This document shows, piece by piece, positions 18,284 through 26,009 of a stretch of 64,000 bases of DNA. Under the pieces are notes generated by a model. That model was not told the DNA's origin, made no database searches, and saw only the letters and a program-made list of their open reading frames with translations. Origin of the DNA: Tolypothrix sp. NIES-4075 (GTDB lineage: Bacteria > Cyanobacteriota > Cyanobacteriia > Cyanobacteriales > Nostocaceae). The position numbers and the translations under genes are program-made. Position 1 is the stretch's first letter. Every line of letters starts with the position of its first letter. Location: the NCBI RefSeq assembly GCF_002218085.1, contig NZ_BDUC01000003.1, positions 903,666-967,665 on the forward strand. Direction: 5' to 3'.

Positions 18284-18788
18284 AATTGTTTGTTACAGAT
18301 TTTAATAAAATTGCTTTCTAATTAATTTTAGAATTTTTGCGGGCATTGTTGCTGTCTACCCAACAAATATACTTGAGTTTGGACTAATTGGCATTTAGCG
18401 GCAATGAATAGAAGGTAAGAGAAAGTTACCCAACTTCTTTCAGAGGCTGAGTTAAGTTGAATCGTTGAAAAAAAAAGCAGAAACTAAGCAGCAGTTAGAT
18501 TAGTGTTTTTAAGTGATTCTTCGGTTTTAGGTTTTTTAGATGCGTGTTTTTTGACAGACGTAGAGGTGGCTGATGCCCCTTAGACCTTTGGAGAAGAAGG
18601 GCTTTGTCCATAGCCGATTTGTTCAAGCCTGACGCTTGCTGTCAGTGTTACTGTGTTTGAGCGCACTCAAGGTTAGCTTAATTTCGACTAACTTGAACTG
18701 CCGATAAGAGTTCAGAGTGCAAACAATTTGGGACATTACATTGAATTGTCCTAAATCACCTTGTGAAGGAGTGAGTCAAAAAGAGCTT
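18284..18788. other. Intergenic region upstream of the NTF2-like operon
   Basis: There is no convincing gene. It holds the first copy of a direct repeat (18610-18650) also found before the second NTF2-like gene. A GTG at 18717 would extend the next gene by 24 residues, but those residues are not family-like. Confidence 0.4.
18610..18650 (+). promoter_or_regulatory. Direct repeat, copy 1, upstream of first NTF2-like gene
   Basis: ATAGCCGATTTGTTCAAG followed by YCTGRCG and then CAGTGTTA occurs here and again at 19202-19243, in the same orientation, once before each NTF2-like gene (about 180 and 100 bp from the starts). It may be an activator site, for instance for the nearby AraC protein, or a trace of gene duplication. 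Confidence 0.4.
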
Positions 18789-19202
18789 ATGAACAATCAC
18801 GAGCAAAACATTCTAGAAATCAAAGCCATCATGCAATCTTTTGCAGATGCCTGGAACGTTTATGATGCAATGCAATTAGCAGAGTTATTCACTGAAGATG
18901 CGGATTTTATCAATGTGGCAGGGCAGTGGTGGAAAGGTCGAACTGAACTAGTGCAAGGACATGCCAACGCCTTTAGCAATCATCTGAAAAATACTCAGAT
19001 GCATTTTCCCGATACCACTGTCAAATTTCTCAAACCTGATTTGGCAATCTGCCACAGCACTTGGGAAATGAGTGGACTCACTCGCCCTGATGGGACTAGT
19101 CTGCCAACAAAATATGGAGTCTTGAGTGCGATCGCTCAACAAGATGGACAGTGGCAACTGGTTGCCGTGCATAACACTGAGACTTTATCCAGAAATGGAT
19201 AA
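18789..19202 (+). CDS. SgcJ/EcaC-type NTF2-like protein
   Basis: This is a 137-residue NTF2/SnoaL-fold protein from ATG 18789. The sequence LEIKAIMQSFADAWNVYDAMQLAELFTEDADFINVAG...WWKGR is characteristic of the SgcJ/EcaC (DUF4440-like) group. Members form a cone-shaped pocket and include isomerases, cyclases and proteins of unknown role. A longer GTG start at 18717 is possible but less likely. It is followed by a second NTF2-like gene, and both are preceded by the same direct repeat. Substrate unknown. Confidence 0.8.
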   Translation: MNNHEQNILEIKAIMQSFADAWNVYDAMQLAELFTEDADFINVAGQWWKGRTELVQGHANAFSNHLKNTQMHFPDTTVKFLKPDLAICHSTWEMSGLTRPDGTSLPTKYGVLSAIAQQDGQWQLVAVHNTETLSRNG

Positions 19203-19243
19203 TAGCCGATTTGTTCAAGTCTGGCGATCGCGACCAGTGTTAA
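19202..19243 (+). promoter_or_regulatory. Direct repeat, copy 2, upstream of second NTF2-like gene
   Basis: This is the second copy of the ATAGCCGATTTGTTCAAG repeat. It starts at the last base of the upstream gene. The middle of the copy is replaced by GCGATCGC. See the first copy at 18610. Confidence 0.4.
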
Positions 19244-19300
19244 TGTACTCAGGGACTCTAAATGAGTTGAATCCAGTGATATAAAGAAGTGAGATCAAAT

Positions 19301-19732
19301 ATGGAATTGACTGGGTTAGACAAGCTCGAAATCATGGAGCTAGCGGCACGGTTTGAAATGTCGCTGGATAAGGAGGATGTCGAAAATTACCTCGCAACCT
19401 TTGCTTCCGATGGTGCATTGCAGGGGTTCTGGGGAATTGCAAAGGGGAAAGAGGAGTTGCGCCAGGGTTTTTACGCTATGTTGGATACCTTTGCGCGGGG
19501 AAAGCGGCACTGTAGCTCGAATGCCATCATTCAAGGAAATTCTGACGGAGCAACAATGGAGTCGTATTTGACCGTCGTTAATCGAGAAGATTTGAATCGG
19601 GCAGGGAGCGCCTTTGTCAAAGATCAGGTCAGGAAAATTGACGGTAAGTGGTATCTGATGTTACGTCAAATTGAGGTTGATCCGAGTTTGCCACTGCTAC
19701 AGCAGTCTCAACAAGCCGGAGCGAACGCATGA
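19301..19732 (+). CDS. SnoaL-like NTF2 family protein
   Basis: This is a 143-residue NTF2-like protein (LDKLEIMELAARFEMSLDKEDVENYLATFASDGAL...GKEELRQGF). It belongs to the SnoaL_4 type, which includes ring-hydroxylating dioxygenase small-subunit-like proteins. ATG 19301 was chosen over GTG 19289 because the family consensus starts near there. The stop overlaps the next start (ATGA), so the two are coupled. It is probably a small enzyme or binding protein acting with its neighbours; the substrate cannot be inferred. Confidence 0.78.
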   Translation: MELTGLDKLEIMELAARFEMSLDKEDVENYLATFASDGALQGFWGIAKGKEELRQGFYAMLDTFARGKRHCSSNAIIQGNSDGATMESYLTVVNREDLNRAGSAFVKDQVRKIDGKWYLMLRQIEVDPSLPLLQQSQQAGANA

Positions 19733-19983
19733 ATCGTTACATGGTCGAGGTGACTTTATCGGGTGTTGATCCGAATCAGTTTGAGACACTTGCTGCTAGA
19801 GAACAAGAAGTCGTCGCTGAATTGACCCAAACAGGATTTATTAAGCAAATCTATGTTCACAATGACCTATCTGGGGCTTATCTAGTGGTAGAAGAACGTG
19901 ATGAATCCTATGTCAGACAGCAGTTCAATAGGTTTCCCCTGTTTCCTTATATGACACTGAAACTGGTTCAGCTTCAAAATTAA
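19729..19983 (+). CDS. Muconolactone-isomerase/YciI-like ferredoxin-fold protein
   Basis: This is an 84-residue protein with an alternating beta-alpha-beta pattern (RYMVEVTL...FETLAAREQEVVAELTQTGFIKQIYVHNDLSGAYLVVE). It resembles the dimeric alpha-beta barrel proteins of the muconolactone isomerase/YciI type. It overlaps the preceding NTF2-like gene by four bases and so ends this three-gene operon. Proteins of this kind often assist small-molecule metabolism. No catalytic residue can be assigned. Confidence 0.7.
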   Translation: MNRYMVEVTLSGVDPNQFETLAAREQEVVAELTQTGFIKQIYVHNDLSGAYLVVEERDESYVRQQFNRFPLFPYMTLKLVQLQN

Positions 19984-20011
19984 AGCTAACCATTGTTCTT
20001 GGGTACATGAG

Positions 20012-20048
20012 TGAGCCAAGTAGCCGTTTTGTGCCGTAGCTTGGCTCA
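20012..20048. terminator. Hairpin between convergent genes
   Basis: The arms TGAGCCAAG and CTTGGCTCA enclose a 19-base loop between the ferredoxin-fold gene and the end of the AraC gene. It probably terminates both directions. Confidence 0.5.
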
Positions 20049-20807
20049 TCAACCAAAAATCTGAAGGAACTGACCATACTTTAAAAGCAAAGAGGGAGAA
20101 ACCCCAAACATTCGCCTAAATGTTCGTGTGAAGTGGGCATGATCTGTAAAACCTGCTTGGTGGGCAGCATCGGACAAAGTTACACCTGGCTTTAGCATTT
20201 CTCTTAAAGCAACTTTCATGCGAACCCATAAAACATATTTCGTTAATGGAATGCCAACTTGCTCTGTGAACAAATGGCGGAGCCGGCTTTCAGATAAACT
20301 AATATGTCTGGCAATATCGATAACTTTAATAATTTTGCTAATGTCTTGATTGATAAAATCAATTGCAATAAGTAATCGTGCATCAAATGGAGTTATATTC
20401 CTTTGTTCATGACTGAGTTTATGAAGGAAATAGAGGGGATCAAATTCATGCTGAGGAGTGTCGCGGCACCTCCAATAAAAGTTTAAAAATTCATCAATAG
20501 CTTCAGCAGAAAAGAGTTCGTCAATCAAAATAAATGTTCGTTTTAATAAGTGCGACTTTAGCAACCGACCTTTTGAAGAGGTTGCATCGACACTAATCAC
20601 TAACACCGTAGAATCGGCAGACTGACAAGCATGAGGAATATCTGAATCAATCAGAAATCCTTTCACGGATTCAATAGGTTGATGGTCTAATACTGCATCG
20701 TAGGGTTTATCCAAACTCAAAACAAGCTGAATCGCATGATGATAATGCATTTCTACCGCAATGTTCTTAGCAAGAATGACTAAGGTATCTTCGTGGCGAT
20801 CAAGCAT
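20049..20807 (-). CDS. AraC-family transcriptional regulator
   Basis: This is a 252-residue regulator. The N-terminal half looks like an AraC cupin sensor (HYHHAIQLVLSLDKPYD). The C-terminal half has both helix-turn-helix motifs (IARHISLSESRLRHLFTEQVG and LSDAAHQAGFTDHAHFTRTFRRMFGVSP). It is convergent with the NTF2-like operon and is the obvious candidate regulator of it, perhaps through the direct repeats at 18610 and 19202. The inducer is unknown. Confidence 0.85.
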   Translation of the reverse strand: MLDRHEDTLVILAKNIAVEMHYHHAIQLVLSLDKPYDAVLDHQPIESVKGFLIDSDIPHACQSADSTVLVISVDATSSKGRLLKSHLLKRTFILIDELFSAEAIDEFLNFYWRCRDTPQHEFDPLYFLHKLSHEQRNITPFDARLLIAIDFINQDISKIIKVIDIARHISLSESRLRHLFTEQVGIPLTKYVLWVRMKVALREMLKPGVTLSDAAHQAGFTDHAHFTRTFRRMFGVSPSLLLKYGQFLQIFG

Positions 20808-20903
20808 TAGTTGGTACTTGTGAGACTGTACCTGATTTTACAGCAGCCAGACTGGTTTCTGGAGTGTAGACTAGTCAGGAGTGCGAAACTAACGAGACAA
20901 TAC

Positions 20904-21364
20904 TTATGGTGTCGATGAATACTACATCTACGACCCAGAAAGCTTTCAGTTAGACGGATGGTTGCGGCAAGATGGCAACTTGAGCAAATTATGGCAGATG
21001 GAGGGTTGGGTTAGTCCCCGCTTGGGAATTCGCTTTGAAACAAGCCAGGGAGAGTTAGTAATTTACCGTCCAGATGGATAGAGATTTTTGAACTCAATTG
21101 AACAAGAAGAGCGATCAAAACAAGAATACCAACGCGCTGAACAAGAACGTCAACGCGCTGAACAAGAACGTCAACGCGCTGAACAAGAAAGCCAACGCGC
21201 TGAACAAGAAAGCCAACGCGCTGAACAAGAAAGCCAACGCGCTGAACAAGAATACCAACGCGCTGAACAAGCAGAATTGTTGTTACAGCAAGAACGTGAA
21301 CGCGCTGAACAATTGGCAGCGTATTTGCGATCGGCTTGGTATTGATCCAGAAAACTTACTATAA
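20904..21364 (+). pseudogene. Decayed Uma2-family (DUF820) gene
   Basis: Only the C-terminal part of a Uma2 family protein remains (YGVDEYYIYDPE...WVSPRLGIRF...YRPDG). Three lesions are visible: the N-terminal half is missing, an in-frame TAG stands at 21079-21081 in the PDG-RFL region, and a frameshift near 21328 separates AAYLRS from LGIDPENLL. Between them an 18-base unit (CAACGCGCTGAACAAGAA and variants) is repeated about eight times, coding a QRAEQE coiled-coil tail. An intact relative lies at 28483-29274. Confidence 0.85.
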
Positions 21365-21383
21365 AACCTATAAATGAGTTTAA

Positions 21384-21887
21384 TCAACCAGGCTGAGAAT
21401 AATCACCTGATTTGCCGCCCATCTTACTGACCAGCCGAATTGATTCAATTTGAATCGACTTTTCTAAAGCTTTTGCCATATCGTACAACGTTAGAGCCGC
21501 AACCGAAACGGCAGTTAAAGCTTCCATCTCTACCCCTGTTTCCGCTTTGGTTTTGACTGTGGCATAAATTTGATAACCAGGTAGTTGCGGATGGGGTACA
21601 ATCTGCACTTCAATTTTTTGCAGTGGCAAGGGATGACACAGGGGAATTAAAGCAGATGTCTGTTTAGCTGCCATAATGCCTGCTAACCTCGCAGTTGCCA
21701 ATACATCGCCTTTGGGAACATTTCCGGCTTCAATAGCGGCGAAGGTTTCGCTCAACATCCGCACGTTGGCTGTGGCTACGGCTTGGCGAATTGTGGCTGC
21801 TTTGCTAGATACATCTACCATCTGCGCCTGTCCCTGAGGGTCTAGATGAGTTAAGCCAGAATTCTCTAAAAATTTGTCTTGCGTCAT
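21384..21887 (-). CDS. moaC: Cyclic pyranopterin monophosphate synthase MoaC
   Basis: This 167-residue protein is full length for MoaC. Family motifs include MVDVSSKAATIRQAVA, AGIMAAKQTSALIPLCHPLPL (with the conserved Lys and His) and KAETGVEMEALTAVSVAALTLYDM. It converts the 8-substituted GTP intermediate made by MoaA into cyclic pyranopterin monophosphate, the second step of molybdenum cofactor synthesis in the cytosol. It stands alone, next to tRNA-Arg on the opposite strand. Other moa genes are not in the window. Confidence 0.95.
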   Translation of the reverse strand: MTQDKFLENSGLTHLDPQGQAQMVDVSSKAATIRQAVATANVRMLSETFAAIEAGNVPKGDVLATARLAGIMAAKQTSALIPLCHPLPLQKIEVQIVPHPQLPGYQIYATVKTKAETGVEMEALTAVSVAALTLYDMAKALEKSIQIESIRLVSKMGGKSGDYSQPG

Positions 21888-21920
21888 TTGCTTGTGCTGT
21901 GTTATGATTTATTTTTGTTA

Positions 21921-21994
21921 GGGTGTGTAGCTCAGTGGACTAGAGCACGTGGCTACGGACCACGGTGTCGGGGGTTCGAATCCCTCCTCGCCCG
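21921..21994 (+). tRNA. tRNA-Arg (anticodon ACG)
   Basis: This is a 74-base cloverleaf without an encoded CCA. The anticodon stem CGTGG/CCACG encloses CTACGGA with anticodon ACG. The D arm is AGCTCAGTGGACTAGAGC and the T arm is GGGGG-TTCGAAT-CCCTC. The acceptor stem GGGTGTG/CTCGCCC has one U-U mismatch. The anticodon (wobble A, normally edited to inosine) reads CGU, CGC and CGA codons. Confidence 0.95.
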
Positions 21995-21997
21995 TTT

Positions 21998-22150
21998 ATT
22001 AAAAGTTAGGAGTTAGGAGTAAAAAATTTCAACTCCTAACTTATTTTAATGCGTAGGCATTAGGAGGCGCATAGGCGCAAAGGCGCGAAGTTAAGAGTAA
22101 AGAATTTCAACTCATAACTCCTCACTCTTAACTCCTAACTTATTTTAAGG
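21998..22150. repeat. Duplicated 7-mer-rich repeat (AGTTAGG/CTCCTAA)
   Basis: TTAGGAGTTAGGAGTAAAA and its inverse TCAACTCCTAACTTATTTTAA occur twice, separated by GGCGCATAGGCGCAAAGGCGCG. The second copy covers the last bases of the MFS gene (TTATTTTAAGGCGTAG). This fits the heptanucleotide repeats typical of Nostocales. Confidence 0.6.
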
Positions 22151-23366
22151 CGTAGACATCTGGAGTGCGACCGATCGCAAACCGTAAAGAATTGGCTAAG
22201 TCTTTGCTAGACATGGTGATGAAAATCACAAATGCTAAGAAAACTATCAAAGCAGCGTAACTAAACATATCGCGGTAGCCTACAAGTTCTGCAATCGAAC
22301 CGAAAACTGGACTTGCGATCGCTATCCCCACATCTAATCCCGTAAGACATACAGCAAATATCCGCCCTCTTTCTTGCGGCAAGGCGCGATCGGCTACGAT
22401 TGTGGAAATCATCGGCATGAGAGTACCAGCACCAGCACCTTCAATAATTGCTGCAAATAAGAATTGTTCGGCGCTATTTGCTTTCCACAGCAGTAACATC
22501 GCTATAGTGTAAACAACTAAGCTGATGGTTATAAATAAACCACGACCAAAGCGATCGCTTGCTCTACCCGTAAATAAGCGTACACTAAAACTAGCGATCG
22601 CTCCCGCCGTGTAAAACAATCCTGCATTCAAATCGACTCCCGTTGACTTGATATACAACGGTGCAAAAGTATGCAAATTACCAAAAGCCAAGCCAATCAA
22701 CAACATGACTACAGCCGGGATTCTCACTCTCGGACTAATCAAAATTCGCCATAGTTGACTATTGTTATTTTCACTCGGTTCAGTAGTTTTGACTGGTGGA
22801 TTAACAACTGGTAAGATACATAACGCTGCCAATCCACCCAATGCGGCTGCACAGACAAATAACGCCGTATAACCAGCCCCAGCTTGTAAATAACCGCCGA
22901 TAGCAGGTCCGATTGCCAAACCGATTGGAGTTACCAAACTCATGTAACCAATGACTTCACCGCGATTTGTTTCATCTGACAAGTCTGCAACCAGCGCTAA
23001 ATAGCCGGTGGTAAAAGCAGCAATACTAATGCCGTGAAAAACACGCAGCAATATCAATAAAGGAATCGATTTTACTACCAAAAGACCAAAAGGTGCGATC
23101 GCTGCTACTAGTGTACCGATGAGCAAGACAATTTTACGACCTCGCCGATCCGCCGTCTTTCCCAACCAAGAACGAGATAGCAACAATCCGATGGCAAAAC
23201 TACCCATAACAATGCCAATTTGCTGCTTGGTTGCGCCCACATGCTCAACGTAAAGCGGTAGCGTTGGTAGTAACGAACCCATACTAGACCAGAATAATAA
23301 ACCTGCTGTAAATAAAATGAGCAAGTTACGCCCCATTGGAGCATGAAATGTGCGAAATAGTTTCAC
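22140..23366 (-). CDS. Major facilitator superfamily transporter
   Basis: This 408-residue protein has about 12 membrane segments. It shows the MFS motif after TM2 (LLLSRSWLGKTADRRGRKIVLLIG) and a second-half copy (RLFTGRASDRFGRGLFI). It resembles drug or metabolite:H+ antiporters of the YfcJ/arabinose-efflux type. The start is GTG 23366; ATG 23336 is an alternative. The 3' end lies inside a repeat shared with the preceding intergenic region. Substrate unknown. Confidence 0.88.
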   Translation of the reverse strand: MKLFRTFHAPMGRNLLILFTAGLLFWSSMGSLLPTLPLYVEHVGATKQQIGIVMGSFAIGLLLSRSWLGKTADRRGRKIVLLIGTLVAAIAPFGLLVVKSIPLLILLRVFHGISIAAFTTGYLALVADLSDETNRGEVIGYMSLVTPIGLAIGPAIGGYLQAGAGYTALFVCAAALGGLAALCILPVVNPPVKTTEPSENNNSQLWRILISPRVRIPAVVMLLIGLAFGNLHTFAPLYIKSTGVDLNAGLFYTAGAIASFSVRLFTGRASDRFGRGLFITISLVVYTIAMLLLWKANSAEQFLFAAIIEGAGAGTLMPMISTIVADRALPQERGRIFAVCLTGLDVGIAIASPVFGSIAELVGYRDMFSYAALIVFLAFVIFITMSSKDLANSLRFAIGRTPDVYALK

Positions 23367-23962
23367 GGTAGATGCAAGTTAATGTTGAGTTTTTTTAAGC
23401 TTTCGGTGCTGTTGGTCAATTCTAACGTTTTACGTAAAGGGCGATCGCTGCTACAGCATATTGAGCGATTAATTAACAAGCGATTAAGAGTAGCGTATAA
23501 ACGAGGAATTTTCTCATCTTCGCAAATTAATGGTGGATTTAGCCAACCAAAAATTGAAATCTCTAATTTAACAGTCAGCAGTTATTTTAGCGATCGTCTG
23601 TTGCCATGTTATCTACGGCAAATGTAGTCTATTCAGCTGAAAGTGCGATGTCTAAAAACCTGTATGCGTCTACGCTGTTTGTGACAACGCAAAGTAGGAT
23701 CGCTTTTCTATTGTCCATGACCAAGTGCGATCTTCGTAGCTTACCGTAGGTATCGCTTTTCTATTCTCATACATACAGGGAGTGCGTTGGCGCAGTCCAC
23801 CGCAGGCATCGCTGCATTTTTGACGAAATGTCTATCTAGGGTTTTGGAAAACAGAGAATTTATTGAGTCTTTTTATATACCTTTTTTGGTATTTCTCAAG
23901 CTAGATGTATTTTTTGAAAGTTGCAGGAAACTAAGTAATAATGAGCATCAACCATAATAACC
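23367..23962. other. Gene-poor stretch with short palindromic repeats
   Basis: An 81-codon frame (23382-23627) has no family features and I do not support it. From about 23640 to 23820 there are several fragments of small repeats: ATGCGTCTACGCTGTTTGTG, CGCAAAGTAGGATCGC, and GTGCGTTGGCGCAGTCC followed by ACCGCAGGCATCGC. They resemble the repeat inserted in the NRPS gene. Confidence 0.45.
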
Positions 23963-24139
23963 ATGAATACCGAAAATCAAACGAATTCCCCCAATATTTC
24001 TGCTAACTCCCAGCCATATGAAAGCAAAGAGGAACTTAACGAAAGAGCTCCTACAGAATTTGGGCTAAGTGTTACATTGGGCGTTATAACAATTCTTCTG
24101 ATTGCCGCAACTGCTTATTTAGGACTCATTAAGTTCTAA
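23963..24139 (+). CDS. Small single-span membrane protein (58 aa)
   Basis: This 58-residue protein has a polar, Asn/Ser/Glu-rich N-terminus (MNTENQTNSPN...KEELNERAPTEFG) and one strong C-terminal membrane helix (LSVTLGVITILLIAATAYLGLI). The shape is like small cyanobacterial membrane proteins that attach to photosynthetic or transport complexes, but I do not recognise the family. A terminator-like hairpin follows about 55 bp after the stop, which supports a real transcript. Confidence 0.6.
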   Translation: MNTENQTNSPNISANSQPYESKEELNERAPTEFGLSVTLGVITILLIAATAYLGLIKF

Positions 24140-24193
24140 CTCCAAAGAAAAGATTTTGCACGAATCAGCGAAACGGTTAACCAACAAAATTAT

Positions 24194-24223
24194 AGTACGG
24201 GCAGCCTAAAGTGCGCCCGTACT
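24194..24223. terminator. Hairpin between convergent genes
   Basis: AGTACGGGC and GCCCGTACT form a 9-bp stem with a 12-base loop, between the small membrane protein gene and the end of the glycosyltransferase gene. Confidence 0.5.
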
Positions 24224-24231
24224 TGCTGACA

Positions 24232-25245
24232 CTACTTAACGGTTTTTGTTACGACCTCACGCACGCGATAAATCGGGCGTCCTTGGGATTCGTGGTAAGT
24301 ACGCATTAGCAACTCTGCCAAAAGACCGAAGCAAAAAAGCTGTACACCAGTTACTAATAAGAGAACCGCCAAAATCAGCAAAGGGCGATCGCCTATATCC
24401 TGATGAAAAGCTAATTTGACAAAAGTCAAGTAAATGGCGATCGCTCCACCGGAAAGCATGGAAATCAAGCCCCACAGCCCAAAAACGTGCATCGGACGAG
24501 TGAGGAACTTTTTCATAAACAAAATAGTTAACAAATCCATCAACACCCGGAAAGTACGTGATAATCCATACTTACTCTGACCAAAGCGGCGGGCGTGATG
24601 ACGTACCGGAATTTCGGTAATTCTTGCTCCTTCAATATACGCCAAAGCTGGTAAAAATCGGTGCAGTTCGCCATAAAGGTTCATATCTGCCACCAATTCG
24701 GCGCGATACGCTTTTAGCGAACAGCCATAATCATGAATATTCACGCTAGTAGTCCGTCTAATTAGCCAGTTGGCAATTTTGGAAGGAAGTAACCGCTTCA
24801 AAGCACCATCTTGACGGTTTTTCCGCCAACCGCTGACCAAATCGTAACCTTCTTCCAACTTTGCCAGCAGCAACGGTATATCTACTGGGTCATTTTGCAA
24901 ATCAGCATCTAAAGTCACAATTGCTTTACCTAAAGCATGATTAAATCCAGCAGACATTGCTGCCGTTTGACCGTAATTGCGTCGTAGAATTACCGCTTTT
25001 AAATCGCTGCGTGTTTGCGCTTCTTTTCTGAGAAAGTCCGCACTTCCATCAGTAGAACCGTCATCTACACAAATTATTTCATAACTCAACTCACTTGCAG
25101 TTAAAGTAGAAGCGATCGCCTCAAGCAAATGCGGTATACTTTCAACCTCGTTGTATATTGGCACCACAACCGAAACATCTGGGACAATCGGCGAAATCGC
25201 TTCATTTTGCCCAGTTATCGTTTTAGAAATCAACCCACTCCTCAT
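24232..25245 (-). CDS. Family 2 glycosyltransferase, GtrB/DPM1-like
   Basis: This 337-residue protein has a GT2 domain (VSVVVPIYNEVESIPHLLEA, DDGSTDGS, DADLQNDP) followed by two membrane helices near the C-terminus (about 250-275 and 285-315). This is the layout of polyprenyl-phosphate glycosyltransferases such as GtrB and YkcC. It should move a sugar from a nucleotide donor to a lipid phosphate at the cytoplasmic face of the membrane, for cell-surface glycans. Its start overlaps the stop of the NlpC/P60 gene by four bases (ATGA), so the two are translated together. Confidence 0.88.
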   Translation of the reverse strand: MRSGLISKTITGQNEAISPIVPDVSVVVPIYNEVESIPHLLEAIASTLTASELSYEIICVDDGSTDGSADFLRKEAQTRSDLKAVILRRNYGQTAAMSAGFNHALGKAIVTLDADLQNDPVDIPLLLAKLEEGYDLVSGWRKNRQDGALKRLLPSKIANWLIRRTTSVNIHDYGCSLKAYRAELVADMNLYGELHRFLPALAYIEGARITEIPVRHHARRFGQSKYGLSRTFRVLMDLLTILFMKKFLTRPMHVFGLWGLISMLSGGAIAIYLTFVKLAFHQDIGDRPLLILAVLLLVTGVQLFCFGLLAELLMRTYHESQGRPIYRVREVVTKTVK

Positions 25246-25997
25246 ATACCTTCGCGTCCTTCTCCTGTCGGAGACGCGGAGCGAACGCTTCTTCGCGGTT
25301 CGTAACTCTTCACAACCCTACCAGCACCTCGCAATTGTTGATAATATGACTGACTAACTGCATCTCCCTGTTCCGTCAAACAGTCAATTGCAATACCATT
25401 TCGTCCCTTATCTTTGCCGGAACTATGGATGTAATAACCATCAGCCAAATAAAGCCCGACGTGAGTAGCTTTTTCGGGAGTGCCAAAAAATACCAAATCC
25501 CCCGCTTCTAGTTCTGCGGTACTAATTGGCTGAGTAAATTCTTCTTGCTGATAAGCGTCTCTAGGTATCCAAATACCCACCGAAGCAAAAGCCGCTTGCA
25601 TCAACCCCGAACAATCATAATTTGGCGCTACGGTACCACCCCAGAGGTAATAATTTGCTTGTTGCATCGCTTTTTGCGTAAAAACAATTACCTCTGCGAG
25701 CAGTTTTTTTATCTGAGATTGAGAAAAAGCAGTAGCTTCATAAAGTACAGTAGCAGATTGTAATAAACTCAAATCTGTCGGCGATATCCATCCTGGATAA
25801 TCGTCCTCACACAAACAGACTTGTAAAGACGCGATAACCTGTGTCTCTACATTTGATGTTATCCGCAAATGTCGCCCTACTGCGGCTTGAGTTGCCAAGC
25901 GCGTACATTCAGGAGAATCATATAAGTTCAGGTCAGCAAGACACTGATACTCACCCGATTCGGAATTTTGGATTTGGGATTTTAGATTAAAGGGCAT
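25242..25997 (-). CDS. NlpC/P60 cysteine peptidase, probable gamma-D-Glu-diamino acid endopeptidase
   Basis: This is a 251-residue peptidase with SH3b-like N-terminal parts and a C-terminal NlpC/P60 domain. Catalytic Cys lies in NYDCSGLMQ, His in ATHVGLYL, and a third polar residue in YYIHSSG. Structurally characterised Nostoc and Anabaena homologues cleave the D-Glu-diaminopimelate bond of cell-wall stem peptides. ATG 25997 is preferred. A longer start at 26036 would overlap the divergent hydrolase gene. The last 17 or so residues (PRRSVRSASPTGEGREGI) are encoded by a dispersed palindromic repeat and look like an acquired tail. Confidence 0.88.
   Translation of the reverse strand: MPFNLKSQIQNSESGEYQCLADLNLYDSPECTRLATQAAVGRHLRITSNVETQVIASLQVCLCEDDYPGWISPTDLSLLQSATVLYEATAFSQSQIKKLLAEVIVFTQKAMQQANYYLWGGTVAPNYDCSGLMQAAFASVGIWIPRDAYQQEEFTQPISTAELEAGDLVFFGTPEKATHVGLYLADGYYIHSSGKDKGRNGIAIDCLTEQGDAVSQSYYQQLRGAGRVVKSYEPRRSVRSASPTGEGREGI
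25259..25303. repeat. Palindromic repeat CTTCTCCTGTCGGAGACGCG at the peptidase gene end
   Basis: The same core appears at 29324-29344 and, inverted with a changed loop, at 40839-40858 (GCGTCTCCGTAAGGAGAAGC). Here it is followed by GAGCGAACGCTTCTTCGCGGTTCG, which contains a further hairpin. It lies inside the reading frame of the peptidase C-terminus. Confidence 0.65.
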
Positions 25998-26009
25998 CCT
26001 GCAAAAACA

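Noticed and set aside
23382..23627. An 81-residue gene next to the MFS transporter
   Set aside because: No recognisable domain, no ribosome site and biased composition; it lies in repeat-rich DNA.
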